DNA of 64,000 nucleotides, taken from Phaseolus vulgaris (lineage: Eukaryota > Streptophyta > Magnoliopsida > Fabales > Fabaceae). Each line of letters starts with the position of its first letter. The first letter of the stretch is position 1. Below the pieces are notes generated by a model that was not told the DNA's origin, made no database searches, and was given only the letters and a program-made list of their open reading frames with translations. The stretch lies in assembly GCF_000499845.2 (NCBI RefSeq), contig NC_023755.2:35600023-35664022 (forward strand), read 5' to 3'. Made by a program: the position numbers and the translations under genes. Shown here one piece after another: positions 32,654 through 46,215 of this stretch.

Positions 32654-33169
32654 TTAGGTTGACTAGGAACCAATTTTTTTTTTAAGCCAATTCTTTAATC
32701 TTGACATGGATAAGAAAGGTAAAAAGAGGGTTTGAGTGTGAGTGTTGGTTGAGGTGGGGCATGAGGTGAGGAGAAAGTGAGTTAAATAAGGTGTTTATAG
32801 GCCATGAGTGTAGGGTAATGTCAGGTAACCGTAAAATTCACTCAACTTAGAGGTTGACAGTATGTGGTAACCCTAATAGAAATATGTGGTGACCCACATT
32901 ACACTTCCTGCACAGACCCACGAAATTTTTTCTTGAAAATGTTAAGTGAGTGTTCTGGTTGGTTGGGGGTGGACATGAGGTGGGTAGAAAGTGAATTAAA
33001 GGGGTGATAATTTGAAAAGTGGACTCCTAAATTCTGTTAATCCAAACTTATTTCACTATATTAGAATGCACCAGAATAGAACTTTGACGTGGCATTGATT
33101 GCTTATGTGTCAAAAGGGCATTTTTGTCAACCAATCTATTAATGAAAATTTAAATTATTGTGAAGTCTA
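32654..33169. other. Intergenic DNA, nothing recognised
   Basis: No coding, inverted-repeat or RNA signal was found by eye. The near-repeated phrases GAGGTGGGGCATGAGGTG (32751) and GGTGGACATGAGGTGGGTAG (32968) hint at an old duplication. Confidence 0.4.
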
Positions 33170-33545
33170 ATGTTGGAGTACGAGAGTGAGAGATCAATAG
33201 AAGAGCAAGGGGGAGACGAAGAGTTTGCATTTAGTTGTGGGTGTGTCTCAAAGTGCAGAGAAGCGAAAACGAAAAATTGTTTTGGTGAATGGAAGCGAAA
33301 ACAAAAATCATTTTGGTCAAGGGAAGCGGAAATGAAGAAGGATGAAGGCATTTTCAAGGGGAGGTTTTGTGTTCGCGAACAGAAGTGGGAGCTTGAGCAA
33401 TCATTGTGGTGTGTGTTTTGTTGTGAGTGTGTCGTAGAGTGAAGGAAACCAAAAAATGTAACATTTTTGTGAAAAGAAAAAGAATGACAAAGGCATTTTG
33501 AAGGGAGAAGATTTGTGTTCGCGACGCGGGTAAGGCTTTTTAGGA
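33170..33545. repeat. Imperfect tandem duplication with purine-rich units
   Basis: AAGGCATTTTCAAGGGGAGG plus TTTGTGTTCGCGAACAG (about 33345-33382) returns as AAGGCATTTTGAAGGGAGAA plus TTTGTGTTCGCGACGCG (about 33491-33528). The preceding GTGTGTCTCAAAGTG and GTGTGTCGTAGAGTG also match. The period is about 147-185 bp, depending on indels. A 90-codon frame here is a by-product of the purine-rich repeat. Confidence 0.6.
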
Positions 33546-36500
33546 TTTTGTCAGTTATTGTGGTTTTTGTTTTGTTTTGAAGGGTATTTACTTATTTAGG
33601 ATTGGTGTTATGATTTATGAGTTTCTAATTTTTTTTTGTGGTGGTGGGCATGGTTGTCGCAGTATACAGTTGGAGGTGTCCACTGCGTTTGATTTGTGCA
33701 AAGGTAAGTCATTTCGTGGGTGGGCTATTTTGGAACATTTTTTTTGCTAAAATGGGTGATATATTTTTTATGTGTTGGACACTTTAAGGGAAACTTTCAT
33801 GGTAAAACCTAATGTTGTAGAAAACGAAATGAAGGTTTCTTTTTATTGCTTTGCAATTGATTGATTTGATAATACAATTAGTGGTCTCATTCTCCACTTA
33901 ATTTTATAATACACTTGTATTCGTAGCATTTTGGACTTTTTGGATTTTAATCTCCCATGTTGAAAATTGGGTGTAAAAGTTCCATGTTATCATTTCATTG
34001 CATTATCATAAGTATTAATTTGTCACTCTGATAGTAATAGCGTTACGTGAGAAATCATGTCAATTGGAGAATGAATAAAGGTTCTTGGCTAAATTAGATG
34101 CATAATAGCTTTGTCGTTATTATTTATATGAAATAACATTTAACACTTATTTATATTCATTTGTTTCCAAACTCTTATTTCATGGCTTTGTTCCCAATCT
34201 TCAAGTAGCAATACTCTCGTCATGCGTATGAGATTTTATATGTAAATATACTTTTGCTGATATTTTCATATTTAAAAGTATTTCAGGAGAAACAACTTGT
34301 TATAATGCAATTTTAATTTTGTCTACCATTAATTAGACTAACTACTGACTACCTTGCAAGTTGCAACTACATAAATAATTTTGAAATTGTAAGACTTCTT
34401 GTCCTACTAGGGTGAATTCCTTTTCTTTAAACTATTCCTTTTGTTTCTTTAGTTTATTCTCATTTTAAGTTTTAATTCTTTTACAAGAAAATTGTATTAT
34501 TTAATCACCACATAATTTTATAACCATTTATTGTTATAAGTTTTTTTAAGCAGTTTTATATTGTTATAAATTATTGAATGTCATTAGTCTCACTGACTAA
34601 AGATTAATTATACATGTATAAGAATTAAACTTAAAATTTGTTCAAAAGAAATATTATATAAAACCAAATGAATACTATAACATATCTTTTACTATTTGCT
34701 ATAAATCTAGTCCAACAAGGGTTTTATTAATTTTTTATATAAAATGTTCATATATTAGCCATAATAATAATGATGATTGGTTGGTATCGACTCAATCATT
34801 CTTTTAAGTGCATTGAAGTGAAAAGCGTAATAAGAATATAAATCTATACATTTGTTACTGTTTATAATTAGGCATATTTTATGATTAAACTTTCCATATT
34901 GCCCTGAAAATGGGCATAAATTGCAACTGAGTTTTTCTTTTGATTTTCTTCATTTCACGTTAATTTTTTTTCGTATGAATATATAAGCTCATTAAGTTGT
35001 TAAATGAAATGCGGTTCTTTAAAGAATGAAACCTTGAGATAGTCCAGTGATGTGAAACATGTAGAAAATGTGTGGTAATATATACTTCTTCATAATAGAA
35101 CTTGATATGGAACCCAATTAGTCCATAAATTATAAATTTGGGCTTGGTTACAAATTTTAGTTTTTTGAAACCTTGTTATCAACTTCATTTATAAATAGGA
35201 TTTTCACGTTCTAGGAGAAAAAATGTACTTCAAAATTGATTTTAATCACATAGATTTGGGTTTTGGAGCATGTATTATTCCAGAACAACTTATACTATGT
35301 ATTCAAGAAAAAGACGTAAGCATTCTTAGTTCTAAAGGTAAAGTTTGTATTCCATTACATGCTTAGTAATATCTGTTTTGTATTTTGAACAGTAATACAT
35401 ATAGTTTGTTTTAGGATGAAAAACAAGTAGTAACTTTATGATTTGTTACAAGAGAAATATGGTAAGGTAATCTTGATCTTTAAAGTGTGTTTTTGTGTAA
35501 ATTGTGTATTTTATTCTTTTGTTTGAAATTTAAAGAACAACATTTTCTATGGTGTGTCATTGTTTTTTTTTTCATTGTGCAGGGTGTATGGTATGATGTC
35601 CATGATGCAATTTTATTTTGTTTTTTTTATACTTGTATAACAAATTTGATATAGATGTAGTTATTTTTAGACTAAGAGAAAATGAATACTTGACAAGTGT
35701 AAATTGAAAAAAATAAGAATAGAAGACTAGCATCATATTGTAATTACAAGATTTGGTGAACATTTTATGCATACTTCTTAAGCATTTGTTTTCGTTTATT
35801 TTTGGAATGTATTTGTTTTGGTGTTGAAAATCGATAATGATATTTGTTTAATTCACTATTGTTCGTCTTCAAATTTTATTCATATAACAATGTTTAAGCA
35901 ATGATTTAAGCTACTACATGTTTTCAATTATACTGCACATAATTCACCACCAATGAGATGAAAATTGTAAATAAACACCACTCAAAGACAGGTCATATCT
36001 TTCTTTGTTGTGTTTGATCCTAATGGACATCTAGATGGAGCGTTATTCAATCAACTTTATTCTACTCTTTTCTTAATTTGAATCTACATTTTTGTAAAGC
36101 TTATAAAAACTAATAAGAAAATATTCATATAATTTGTATAATCATTATACTGTTTTTAATAAGAATTACCTACTAAAAACTTAATAATATTAATAGTGTT
36201 TTAAAATAGTTGATATTTACACGATAATGTTTCCAAAATGAGTGTGAGATTGATAAGTATGTTTAAGTATCTTTGACAAGATATATAAGGTTTACTATTT
36301 ACAATATATATTAAACTATATTTTTTATTTTTTATTTATGCAAAGTATAAATAATAAGAAAATATATGTACGTGTAGCAATAAACAATATATTTGACTCA
36401 ATTAATGTTTGTTGTGAACAATACATAATCAACAAAATTAACAATCCAATAAGCAGTTAATTTTTTTAAACATAATTACTTTTTAAGCAAAATTAACTAC

Positions 36501-36634
36501 ACACTAACAAATTTTAAAACAAAGATACAATTAAAAGGCTACAATTATGGCAATGTAATAACTTTCACTATCCACATATAAAAATATCCAAAATATTGCT
36601 TTAACAAAAGAATATTCCAGTAAAAGAAGAAATA
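33546..36634. other. Gene-free AT-rich DNA
   Basis: About 3 kb without a domain-bearing frame. Stop codons are dense in all frames and no long terminal or inverted repeat was noticed. Confidence 0.5.
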
Positions 36635-36924
36635 CATTACTAAAAAAGTTAGAGAAAAAAAATTATTATATTAATTAAATTAAATATTATTTTAAAAATT
36701 AAAAAATTATTGATATATATCTAAATTAATTTTTATTATGATAAATAATTTTTAAATTAATATCTAATTAACTATAAAATTTAGTTTTCAATCTTGAAAT
36801 TATTTATTAATAATAAAAGCTAAATAAATTTTTAATCTTTAAAATAATATATAATTTAGTTAATATAATAATTAATTATTTTTTCTCTAATTTAATTTTA
36901 TTTAATAATTTTCTTGTAGTAATG
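36635..36924. mobile_element. Degraded CACTA-type foldback MITE
   Basis: It starts CATTACTAAAAAAGTTAGAG and ends AATTTTCTTGTAGTAATG, so the ends are inverted (CATTACTA and TAGTAATG). The interior has the same TTTAATCTTTAAAATAATAT and TAATTTAGTTAATATAATAA blocks as the better copies. More decayed than the copy at 2410-2788. Confidence 0.6.
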
Positions 36925-38865
36925 CATATTATAATACAACATAATATTTGCAATTGAATTTTTTTTGTTATTTGATTCAAATGAAAACTCACACCATGGA
37001 AACAGTTTCAAAAACAAATATCAAATATACAACATATCCATATCTTCATTTCTTACCAAAATAATTTTGTTAAATTATTTATTAAAAAATGATAATTTTT
37101 ATACTTAAAATATTTAAAGTTTTAATTTTTATTTAGTTAACTGATATTTTTTTAACCATTCATTTTTAGAATGATATTCAATAACCCCAATTTCAAAATA
37201 GAGTAAAAACCAAATTTTGTGCCCAAAAGATATACTATCAAGTACTAAGGGTGTATGTGATACTGATTTTTTTTTTCTCTTGTTGTACTTCTTTTTTCAA
37301 CTCATATGAACTAAAATTATGAGATTTTTAATACTTTCCACTTACAATAAACATTTTCTTCTCTAAATAGAGATATTAAAATAAAATGTTTTTTTTTTGG
37401 GTTTGAGAGTTTTTTTTTTTAAGGGTTTGTTGTTCTTGTTTTTGTTTTTCTTAACTTCTTTTCTTTTATTTTTTGTTGGAGGTTTAGGATTGACAACTCC
37501 TAATTGATTCAAAGCTTGAAATTGAGTTTTCAATATACATAAGTGCTATTTTGGAAATTTGAGTATTTTTTAACATGATTGAAAGATTAAAATTAAAAGA
37601 AATCAAACATTCACTAATATTTTATTAATTACATTTTTGTTCAAAAGTGTAAGATGTTTTATATTAGCCACATGTATTTCCAACACATAATAATTTTTTC
37701 TTTATTAAATCATTAAAGTTAAAAACAGATCTTAATGTAATGACCTACCTTTTAAAAATTTTAAAATTTTAGAGACTTATGTCCTACACTTTTAATTTTT
37801 CATTAACAAAAATCAGTGCTTATTCTTTTCAAATATCTCCTATATTATGAGTTCAATTTATGTAATATGAATCCTTATTCATTTTTCATTATGTGTAAAA
37901 GAAATTAGCAAGCACTGCTAAATTAGTTTTTCATTTAGTGAGTAGAAAAAACTCATAAAAGAAAAAAATAACTCAATTTTTAAGCGTTTTAAAAAAATAA
38001 GAATGTACCATAAACTTAAAGAATATTGAATTTTCAATGTTCAAAAGAGTGTAGCATACCACACTTCTCTAGTTAAATTTATTTCATAATATAATATACA
38101 TTTTGTAAACCATATATGAAATAAAATGTAAACCTCATAAGCATGGTGCTTTAAGGTGGTTTATGTCATTCACTTCTGACCATCACAATTTTTTAAAATT
38201 TAAAATTAAAAACTCAAAACTCAAATTGCTTTTAATTTTTACTAAATTTAAAAACTTGAAACTATAATCCATTTCAAACTACATTAATTTGCTTAATCAT
38301 GGTTAATTTTACTAAAGATGATTAATCACAACTCTTTTATCATTCTTATTCAGAGAGTGTCCAAGCAATGTTGTATTTTTTTTCATGGACTTTTTTTTTT
38401 TCAATTCTTTTGTTTGAGCTGTTGCTTTCTTCCTTAAATATTTAATAACATAAATCTCAATGGTCAATTATAAAAAAAACATAATAAAGTCTAAACTTTT
38501 AACATTAATCCAATAAACATATGATTTTATTTTTTAGATTCAATCTTATTAAGAATCTCCTCAATAATTAAAAGAGTTAGGTATGCAATTTATGAATATC
38601 AAAACAAAGAAGCAACATAAATAAACACAAAATCTGTGATTGAACCCTTAATTAACATCTCCTTAAAATTTTCTGACCGTTTTGTCCTTGTTAAACCACT
38701 CAAACAATATACCATGTAATGTAATAAAATCAAAATCATAAGAACATGGAAAGGAATAGAAATCACAAAAATGAAAATCATGATGATATATAATAATTAA
38801 TTATAATATTAATAATTAAGAACAAATATTTTAATAATAATAATAATTAGTAGATCTCTTCCTCT
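36925..38865. other. AT-rich DNA upstream of LIP2p
   Basis: No gene recognised. T-runs at 37268-37280, 37390-37420 and 38390-38400 and AT-rich spacers only. The promoter of the downstream gene should lie in the last few hundred bases, but no clear TATA box can be assigned. Confidence 0.5.
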
Positions 38866-38869
38866 TCAC

Positions 38870-41800
38870 CCTTTATTCCTATCAGAGGAAGCAACCAACA
38901 GAAGCATCGTCGTCGTCATCACCACCCAAAAACTCAGTCAAAGCTTCACACCCTTATTCTTCTTCTTCTTCTTCATCTCTGCAATCCCTCTTTCTCTTTC
39001 AACCATCTTCCTCAAAGTTCCAAAATTTTTCTTCCGGGCATGCCCCAGTTCATCTTCTAACAATCTTCAACCCATTTTCCGGTATTTTAAAGAACCATTC
39101 TTTTTCTTAATTTCGAATCGGAAACCCTTGCTCCCGTGACCCCAATTTGCGTCTCCGCAATTGCCTTCTGAAGTTGGGGGAAAAGCAAAAAAAATACAAA
39201 AGTTGGGGATTTTGCCCCACAAACCCTAGTTCTGGATCTTGCTTCAGAGTTCAAATTTTGGCGCTTTTTCTTGCATTAGGTTCGGATTTTTGGATTTTGC
39301 AGTTTCGCTTTCGGCCCCACGCTTTTTCAGACGATTAAGCAGGTGAGTTGTCTTCAAGGTTGTATTTTGCATCTGAAGAAGTTTCATTTGGTGTTCTAGT
39401 TAGTTGAGAGGGTAATACGAGCTGGTAGGTGTTTTGAGTTGGGATGGAAAAAAATACTAGTGAAAGGGTATTTATTTGTTCTTTGCCTATTAGTTTTGGA
39501 CTATTCTTATGGATCCGAATGATTTTATTAAGTTTGCTAGCTTCTGTTGTTACTGTAATTTATTGCTTCGGATATAGTATGTGGCTACAATTCTGGCTAC
39601 CATAGAATGATTGATCACAGCTAGTTTATATCCTAGTTTCAAGAGCTGGCACTTAATCTTACGGACAATTTTCATATGTGCTTTCATTGGAATAGCCTTT
39701 AATGGATATGTTCCAATTTAAATACTTGCGCTCTACATTGATATCTAAGATTTTATTCCCTTGTGTACGACACTGGTCTTACCCTTAGTATGTTTGAAGT
39801 TTTTTAAGTGTTTGGTTGTGTTATGTCTGCATTTGAGAAGGAGCTGTTTGGATTGGAATGATAACTTCAGTTTCAGAATATAACGGTCTATTTTCTCAAA
39901 TTCTTTCCTCTAGCAGACGGGTTGGGTTTAATCTTGTGAAAACCTTTAGTGTTTAGAATCTAGTGTTTTGTATTCTGTCGATTCCTGGAATACTTTTGAC
40001 TTTTATCATTTATAAGCAATCTGCATAATGGAGTTTGATATTATGATTTATTTGGGGTGCTGTAATTTTTAACTGTTATCTATTGTGTATCTGTAAACTA
40101 ACAAGTCAGAATAATGTAATTCAGGCTGACAGTGACTGAATTCTGGTCACATAATTTTTAGTGCCTTAGGGATTTCATTGCATATCCTGCTGAAGGAAGT
40201 TCAATAAGGCTAGGCCATGTGTGTTAGATATGTGAGAGGGGAAGCCCTTTCTAAACTTAAATTATGAGTCATTGATATTGATATATCTGACTGGTTAATC
40301 TTTTGTGTTGGGAAATACTATGAAATAATTTTAAAGAGATCGTTAAATTAGTACATTTATCATATGCAAAAGGGCGTTGAAAAAGATTCTCCCCCTCCCT
40401 TTTCATGTTCTGTTTGCAGGCTCATATTTTGTGAACTCAGGTGGCAATGTTCTTAGTTATAGCAAATTAGACATGATTTTGTTAGGTACATATTGTTTCA
40501 GCACAGTCCCATCAATAACACCAGCATATCCTTCTCTACCTCTAGGGCCCTACTTTGATCTGCACAGGCCACTCCTATATTCCAAACCATCCAAATTCAC
40601 CTCTCTTGTAATCAATGGCCACAGAAGGATGTAAGTTGCATTGTTCTTCTCTTCCCTTTCCATTAACATCTCTCTTCCTAACACTGAAAAATCTAACCAT
40701 TAAACTAAATTTGCAGTTGTGATCTCTTTGATTTGCACAAGGAGCAAGTCCCTTATGAAGTGGCATGGTCTTGGCAAAAAGAAATTGTCAGGGACAAGAG
40801 GGCACAGATTACAAAGGAAGGAGATTGTAATGACACCCTTATTATTCTACAACACCCTCCTGTTTATACATTAGGCACTGGTAGTACTGTGGAGAACCTC
40901 AAGTTTGACATGAAAAATGCTCCTTTTAATATTTATCGGACTGAGCGTGGTGGAGAGGTTACATACCATGGCCCGGGTCAGGTGCTTGCGCCAAATCACT
41001 TGCTACAGTTTGGAAACTTCCTATTTTGTGTTATTTTGCATAGCAGTTCATAACATAATTGCATTTTGCATTACAGCTAGTTATGTACCCAATTATCAAC
41101 CTCCGAATGCACAAGATGGATCTTCATTGGTACCTTAGGACTCTTGAAGAGGTTGTCATTCGTGTTCTTTCTTCAACATTTTCAATTCAGGCTTCTATGG
41201 TGGAAGGTTTAACTGGTGTTTGGGTTGGTAAACCTCTAAATCCTATTGATATAACACTTGTAGTTTGGTATTTTTTGCTTCACACCACCTGCCCTGATTA
41301 TGAATTATCTTGGTTATTACACATTAACAGATAATAATTGTACTGCCTTGGCTTTATCTTGTTTTAGTCAAAGTATTTTCAAATATGATCCTTCTCTCTT
41401 ATCTCTAACATTTGTGTCCATTTCATGTGACATTCCCTGAGGAATTTATTTGAGATGACAAATTTTAGTTTCATACATAAATCTCCAAATTAAATCAAGA
41501 TTATAGACATTATTACACTTTTAGTATTATTGATACTCTCTGCATATTTTAAAGGATGTTGGATTATTTTTTAGATGTTCCTGTCTCTAAATGCTTTTTC
41601 TGGGGTTTAGATTATATGTTTCAGCTCGCAAATGTTCATGAAAGAGAAGATAAGTAGTTTTATGGCAATAAGGATGAGACTTGCTGCTGTGAAATAAGAT
41701 TATACAACACATTTGATTATGCTTGTGAGTTTGTCATGATTCAAATCATTTTTCTTTTACCTTAGTAATATTGCATTACAGGAAATCAGAAACTAGCAGC

Positions 41801-42107
41801 TGTTGGTATTAGAGTGTCTAGCTGGATAACCTATCATGGGTTGGCACTTAATGTCACAACAGATTTGTCTCCCTTCAAATGGATCATCCCATGCGGAATT
41901 CGAGACCGTCAAGTAGGAAGCATTAAGGAGTTGGTGAGAGAGGGTAAGCCATGTGTTGGTCATGGAAGACCTGATTTGCATAATCTGGATGATGCTAGTC
42001 TTATTCATATTACACATAAATCCTTGCTTGAAGAATTCTCACAAGCATTTCAGCTTGAATACAGTCACAGAAACATTTCTTCCCCCATGTTGTATGAAAG
42101 GAAATGA
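38870..42107 (+). CDS. LIP2P: Plastidial octanoyltransferase (lipoyl protein ligase, LIP2p type)
   Basis: A pyrimidine-rich 5' UTR exon from about 38870 ends at 39342 (donor CAG/GTGAGT). The next exon starts at 40420. Coding exons are 40473-40630, 40717-40981, 41077-41227 and 41782-42107, in total 900 nt and 299 aa, with phases that agree. The first about 45 residues are Ser/Thr/Pro-rich without acidic clusters, like a chloroplast transit peptide. The LipB signature is [12 protein letters not shown] followed by LVMYPI across the exon 3/4 junction. [12 protein letters not shown] carries the conserved lysine, and WIIPCGI carries the catalytic cysteine. The enzyme moves octanoate from acyl carrier protein to the E2 subunit of pyruvate dehydrogenase and similar complexes (EC 2.3.1.181), before lipoyl synthase acts. 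The plastid rather than mitochondrial form is inferred from the N-terminus and exon structure. Confidence 0.88.
39343..40419 (+). other. 5'-UTR intron of LIP2p
   Basis: The donor GTGAGT at 39343 and the acceptor TTTGCAG ending at 40419 flank 1.08 kb without a coding frame. The sequence is T-rich as usual for plant introns. Several upstream ATGs in the second UTR part (for example in GCAATGTTCTTAG) are closed quickly by stops before the chosen start at 40473. Confidence 0.65.
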
Positions 42108-44021
42108 AACTTTTTTACCAAGTAGACACAGCAAGGTTAAATTTGTTTGATAGTATATTATACACTTCTCAATCCCTTGTCTATGAAATATCATCCGTTT
42201 TGCAATAGAACACACTTGTGCATACTTTCCACGTTTACCCAATTTCTTGGGATGAATAGCTAGCGGATAAAATTATAAGACTATTGAGATTGTGGCTCAT
42301 ATATCTTGAGCATGGAGTTTGGTTTGATGTACTCTGTTCCAAGCAAGTACAAATTTGGAGATTTATGAAAAACTTATCATTGAATTAGACACTAGTCTTG
42401 TAAAAATTTAACGTTTAACAAAGACTGGAATTAATACATCTTATCAGTCGATGCATAGTTACTTCTATTTGTTCATCAACTGTAATCAAAATTGTCAAAA
42501 AATCTCAATGTAATGAATAGTTCTTTATCTTGCTTCTTTGTAACAAATATTAGTTATGCTTGTTTTACTCTGACCCTTGTTAATTTGATATAGTTGCTTC
42601 AGAATTTCAGAAATGGAAATTTGTGGGGTCTATTTTTATTTTTTTTTATCTTCTAGGCGACACGAAAAATAAAGGCCTTAATTGGTAGTGAGTTGATAGA
42701 TCACGAAGTAGCACAAACATGAGTTGATGATATTTGAGTTTGCAATTTTGCCACTTTCTGTCAGTATTTATACATAGGAAAGTGGAGTAGGTGGTTTGTA
42801 TCCAATCATTCATTATCATTAATTGCATTTTGGAACGAAAGAGCATTTGATTTAAACAGCACATCATCTTTTAATGGTAATTTTACCGAAATAGATGGCT
42901 AAAGATGTTATTAAGTGCAAAACTTATCTCAGCAAGATACAAAGTTCTGAGTTCATTGAGAAGTTACATTCACCTATTATTTGGCATGTTCAGTTGCAAA
43001 TTTGCACACCATTTATATGAATGCCACAAACACCAAATTAACAAAATACTCTCACTTTCATTTTTTTTCCCATCATTTGAAAGCTAGAAATAATGAGATT
43101 TAAAAAATTTATCACTTTTGGGTTGGTGGTTCATTTGGTTTAATAGAATATCATGAGGACCGGTAAACATTCTTCTATGCTTCATTTGGTGCAATGAAAT
43201 ATTTAAATGGGCTCTAAAAAAGCTTCTAAACCTATGCATAATGATATAATTAGTTTAAAAATTTAAGTTTTGTTAGTAATTTTAGAAGCTAGTTATTTAT
43301 TGAATGAGTTTTGGTTTAATGTTCTCATTTTTTTTACTTTTATATAATTCTCATGCATGTTGTGTTTGAAGAAGGAGGAAATTTGTGGGTTGAGAAGGGA
43401 GTGAATTTGTGAGGATTGAGGATTAGAGAGGATGTGAGATTGTTTGGATTGAGAGATGATAAATTTGATTTATGAGAATGATTTATTGAAATTTGTGAGT
43501 GTTATGATAGTTAAAAAATGATTTAAAAATTATTTTAAAGATATATAATGTAAGTTTACAAATTTATTTTTGTTATTAAAAAATATTTGAATAATGAATT
43601 ATGATAATTTTTTTTATGTAGGTTTGAATTAATTAAATTTGTTTTAATATATAATATCTATAATTACTTGTATTTTTTAATAAAAAATTAAAAAATAAAA
43701 TTAAAAAATATAATAAAAAATATATTTATGTTAAATTAAAATAAATTTATTAAATATAATAAAAATTATAAATATAATATTTATTATTATTATTATTATT
43801 ATATATATCTATTATTTTATATAACTATATATGTGTTGTGTTGTTAATATTATTATTTTATTTTATATTTTGATTATTTATAATTATATATTGTTTCTAG
43901 TAGTATAATTAAATTTTTAAAATTATTAAATAAATTTATGTAATATTTAATTTTGTATATTGTATATTATAATAAAATAAATACACAAGGATATTTGAGT
44001 AAAATGTAATAATCTTCCATA
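42108..44021. other. Intergenic DNA between LIP2p and duplication copy 2
   Basis: It holds the LIP2p 3' UTR and then AT-rich sequence, including a TTATTATTA run at about 43783-43803. No gene, and no mobile element with visible ends. Confidence 0.5.
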
Positions 44022-44524
44022 AAATAAACACAAATTTTTTTATTTGTGTGAAGATTGAAAATAAACTCCAACCCTCTTGTCCACCCACTCTCCCAAAACT
44101 AATGAAACAAATAAAAAAAAAATATCCCCTTCCTCTGGAAATAGACACAGCAGTAATATATAATTGATAAAACTTAAAGTTACCAACCTAATTACGAACT
44201 TAAGGTTTCATAGAGATGTATAATATGATATTAAAAAAATAAACAAAATACTAACACACTTGGAGACAAAATCTGATCGGAAAAGTAACATGCATAACCT
44301 GAGAATTAGATGTAAAATATCAATTCTGTACAACATACCAATGATAAGTTGCCCTACGATGTTTATAGTCAAAAAAACATGAAAGTAGTAAATGCTGTAT
44401 GCTATTTAAGTTGGCCCTCGAACAACTTCTTTTTTTGTAAGAATTTAAAAACAAAATAAAAAGAAGTTACTTTATAAGTTAAAAAACTTCTATAAAGTAA
44501 TTTATGTTTAAATTAATTTTAAGT

Positions 44525-44568
<44 letters not shown>

Positions 44569-45853
44569 TAGAAGTCCTTGTAAAGAAATTTGTCTAAATA
44601 AACCAAAACTATAATCTCCATATGAAAGACACCCATCTCATATACACCAATTTTGGTTTGGACAGAGATATACAGTAGAGTGCATTCTAATTAGTAATAA
44701 GCACAACCAGAAAAATTCAACCATGCAATCAGTACAGTTACTCAAATCACTAAGCATCTCATACATTCTAACAGTATGCAATGAATATGAACATTTTAGA
44801 ATCTGTAAAATCTACCATGGCATTGCAATTGAATAGATTAACACATTATCTACAGATGTTTCTTTCATCTTCAGCATTCATATATAGTTTTTTTCAGTCT
44901 AAAGAGTCAGACTGATGCTAAATTATGTCTATATGCATTAGCCCTGTAATGCTGTGAAATCTGTCCAAGACCGTGTTGTACTTGTTTTTCTGAACATTCA
45001 TGTCATGCAATATTGCGAGTATGTATAAAAAGTAATACATGTTACCAAGTAGTAAGGTTTTGGTTTGATCAGCTAAAATTTTCAACAGTCACCAAATTTT
45101 TCTGTCTTTAATTTTTTAACCACTGTCTCCAGTCTTTTGATTCTCTCTTCAAGATCTTTTACATTCATTCCAGACACACAATTATAGCTTTCATCTTGAG
45201 TCGCAGATAGGCTTACTCTCTCACTAGACAGCCTTGCTTCTTTGCTTCCATTTGCATCTTCAATATCTTCCTTCAAAATCAATGGTTCAACAGTATCTTT
45301 TCCAACGAGTTTTGCCGGTGGTGATATCCTTTTAGCATTTTCGTAATCTGCAGTAGAGGCTGAAGAACTTTGGTCGGACAAATTCTTACATCTTGTTGGA
45401 AATTCAGCATCAATATTTTCATTATCTTTGAAACCATCTTGAGCAGAATTTCCAGAAGGAACAGTTTTCAAGCCTAGCAGGAAAATACAACTTAGTGTCA
45501 GATATGGGCCTGCAGTAATTTTTCCAAGCAAACTCCTTACTCCCATGAAATCTAGGCACACAACCTGGAACATCTTGATCCATTCCAAATTGCATACCAA
45601 CTCTATGTGGCATGTATTTCTTTACGGTAGAATCAATTCCAACAAGCACAGAAACTCTCAAGCATGTAACAAAAGAGACTAGTTCTTTATCCAAATCCTT
45701 CCCGTACCAAAAATTCATTTTCTGGATAAAACACCTTGAACCTACCAGCATATTGAACATAAGGGTGCCATCGAAAATGATCCATAGCCGAGTCTAGTGC
45801 CAATCTCGCATTGTCAATTTTCAAGGGCTTAACCTTGTGCCACCTATACAACC
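44022..45853. repeat. Segmental duplication, copy 2 (without the two insertions)
   Basis: The same-orientation partner of 5428-16020. It lacks the LINE and the chromovirus, so it shows their empty sites at 44688-44702 and 45064-45068. It has its own changes: an expanded (TA)n run (about 44528-44565), a deletion of about 50 bp near 44480, and a 227-bp deletion inside the PMD part. Similarity stops abruptly at 45853, inside the PMD reading frame. Confidence 0.92.
45082..45853 (-). pseudogene. Truncated PMD gene copy
   Basis: It matches the C-terminal half of the PMD gene at 15014-16020 and keeps the same last coiled coil (DLEERIKRLETVVKKLK) and stop. The N-terminal half, with the PMD core hallmark, is absent. 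A 227-bp deletion (copy 1 bases 15409-15635) joins GTTTTCAAGC to CTAGCAGG and shifts the frame. A second small indel near 45703-45712 also alters it. The 172-codon frame that remains reads the upstream part out of phase. No intact product is expected. Confidence 0.9.
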
Positions 45854-46215
45854 TTGCATATTAACCAAGAGAGGAATTTTACCTCATCCAACAAAATCTT
45901 CTTCATACATAATGTTTACACAGACCAGTTATATAAACTTTGTGAGTAAATATGCATTTAAGCCATGAGATTCATAGCACAGTTCAATGACAGTACCATT
46001 TACTATGATTTTTCTTTGCTGTCTATAATATTACCATTTACAATTACTCAAACGTCTCATGCTTACTATGTCTAGGCTCTAAAGAAACACATACTGGAAC
46101 ACCACTTTCACCTACATGTATAGTATAAAGAGAATATGTGTTTATATACTCATTAGTTTTGAACTAGTTCAACCAAAGCATAAGCACTCTCAGATTCAGA
46201 GCAAGACCATATATA
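45854..46215. other. Short spacer between PMD copy 2 and the Ole e 1-like gene
   Basis: About 360 bp. It should contain the 3' UTR of the minus-strand Ole e 1-like gene. Nothing else was recognised. Confidence 0.5.

Noticed and set aside
33170..33442. Lys/Glu-rich 90-codon frame
   Set aside because: It lies in an imperfect purine-rich tandem repeat, has no known domain and is not continued by plausible splice sites.
45082..45600. 172-codon frame as a second PMD gene
   Set aside because: The upstream half is out of phase with the parent because of the 227-bp deletion, and the domain core is missing.
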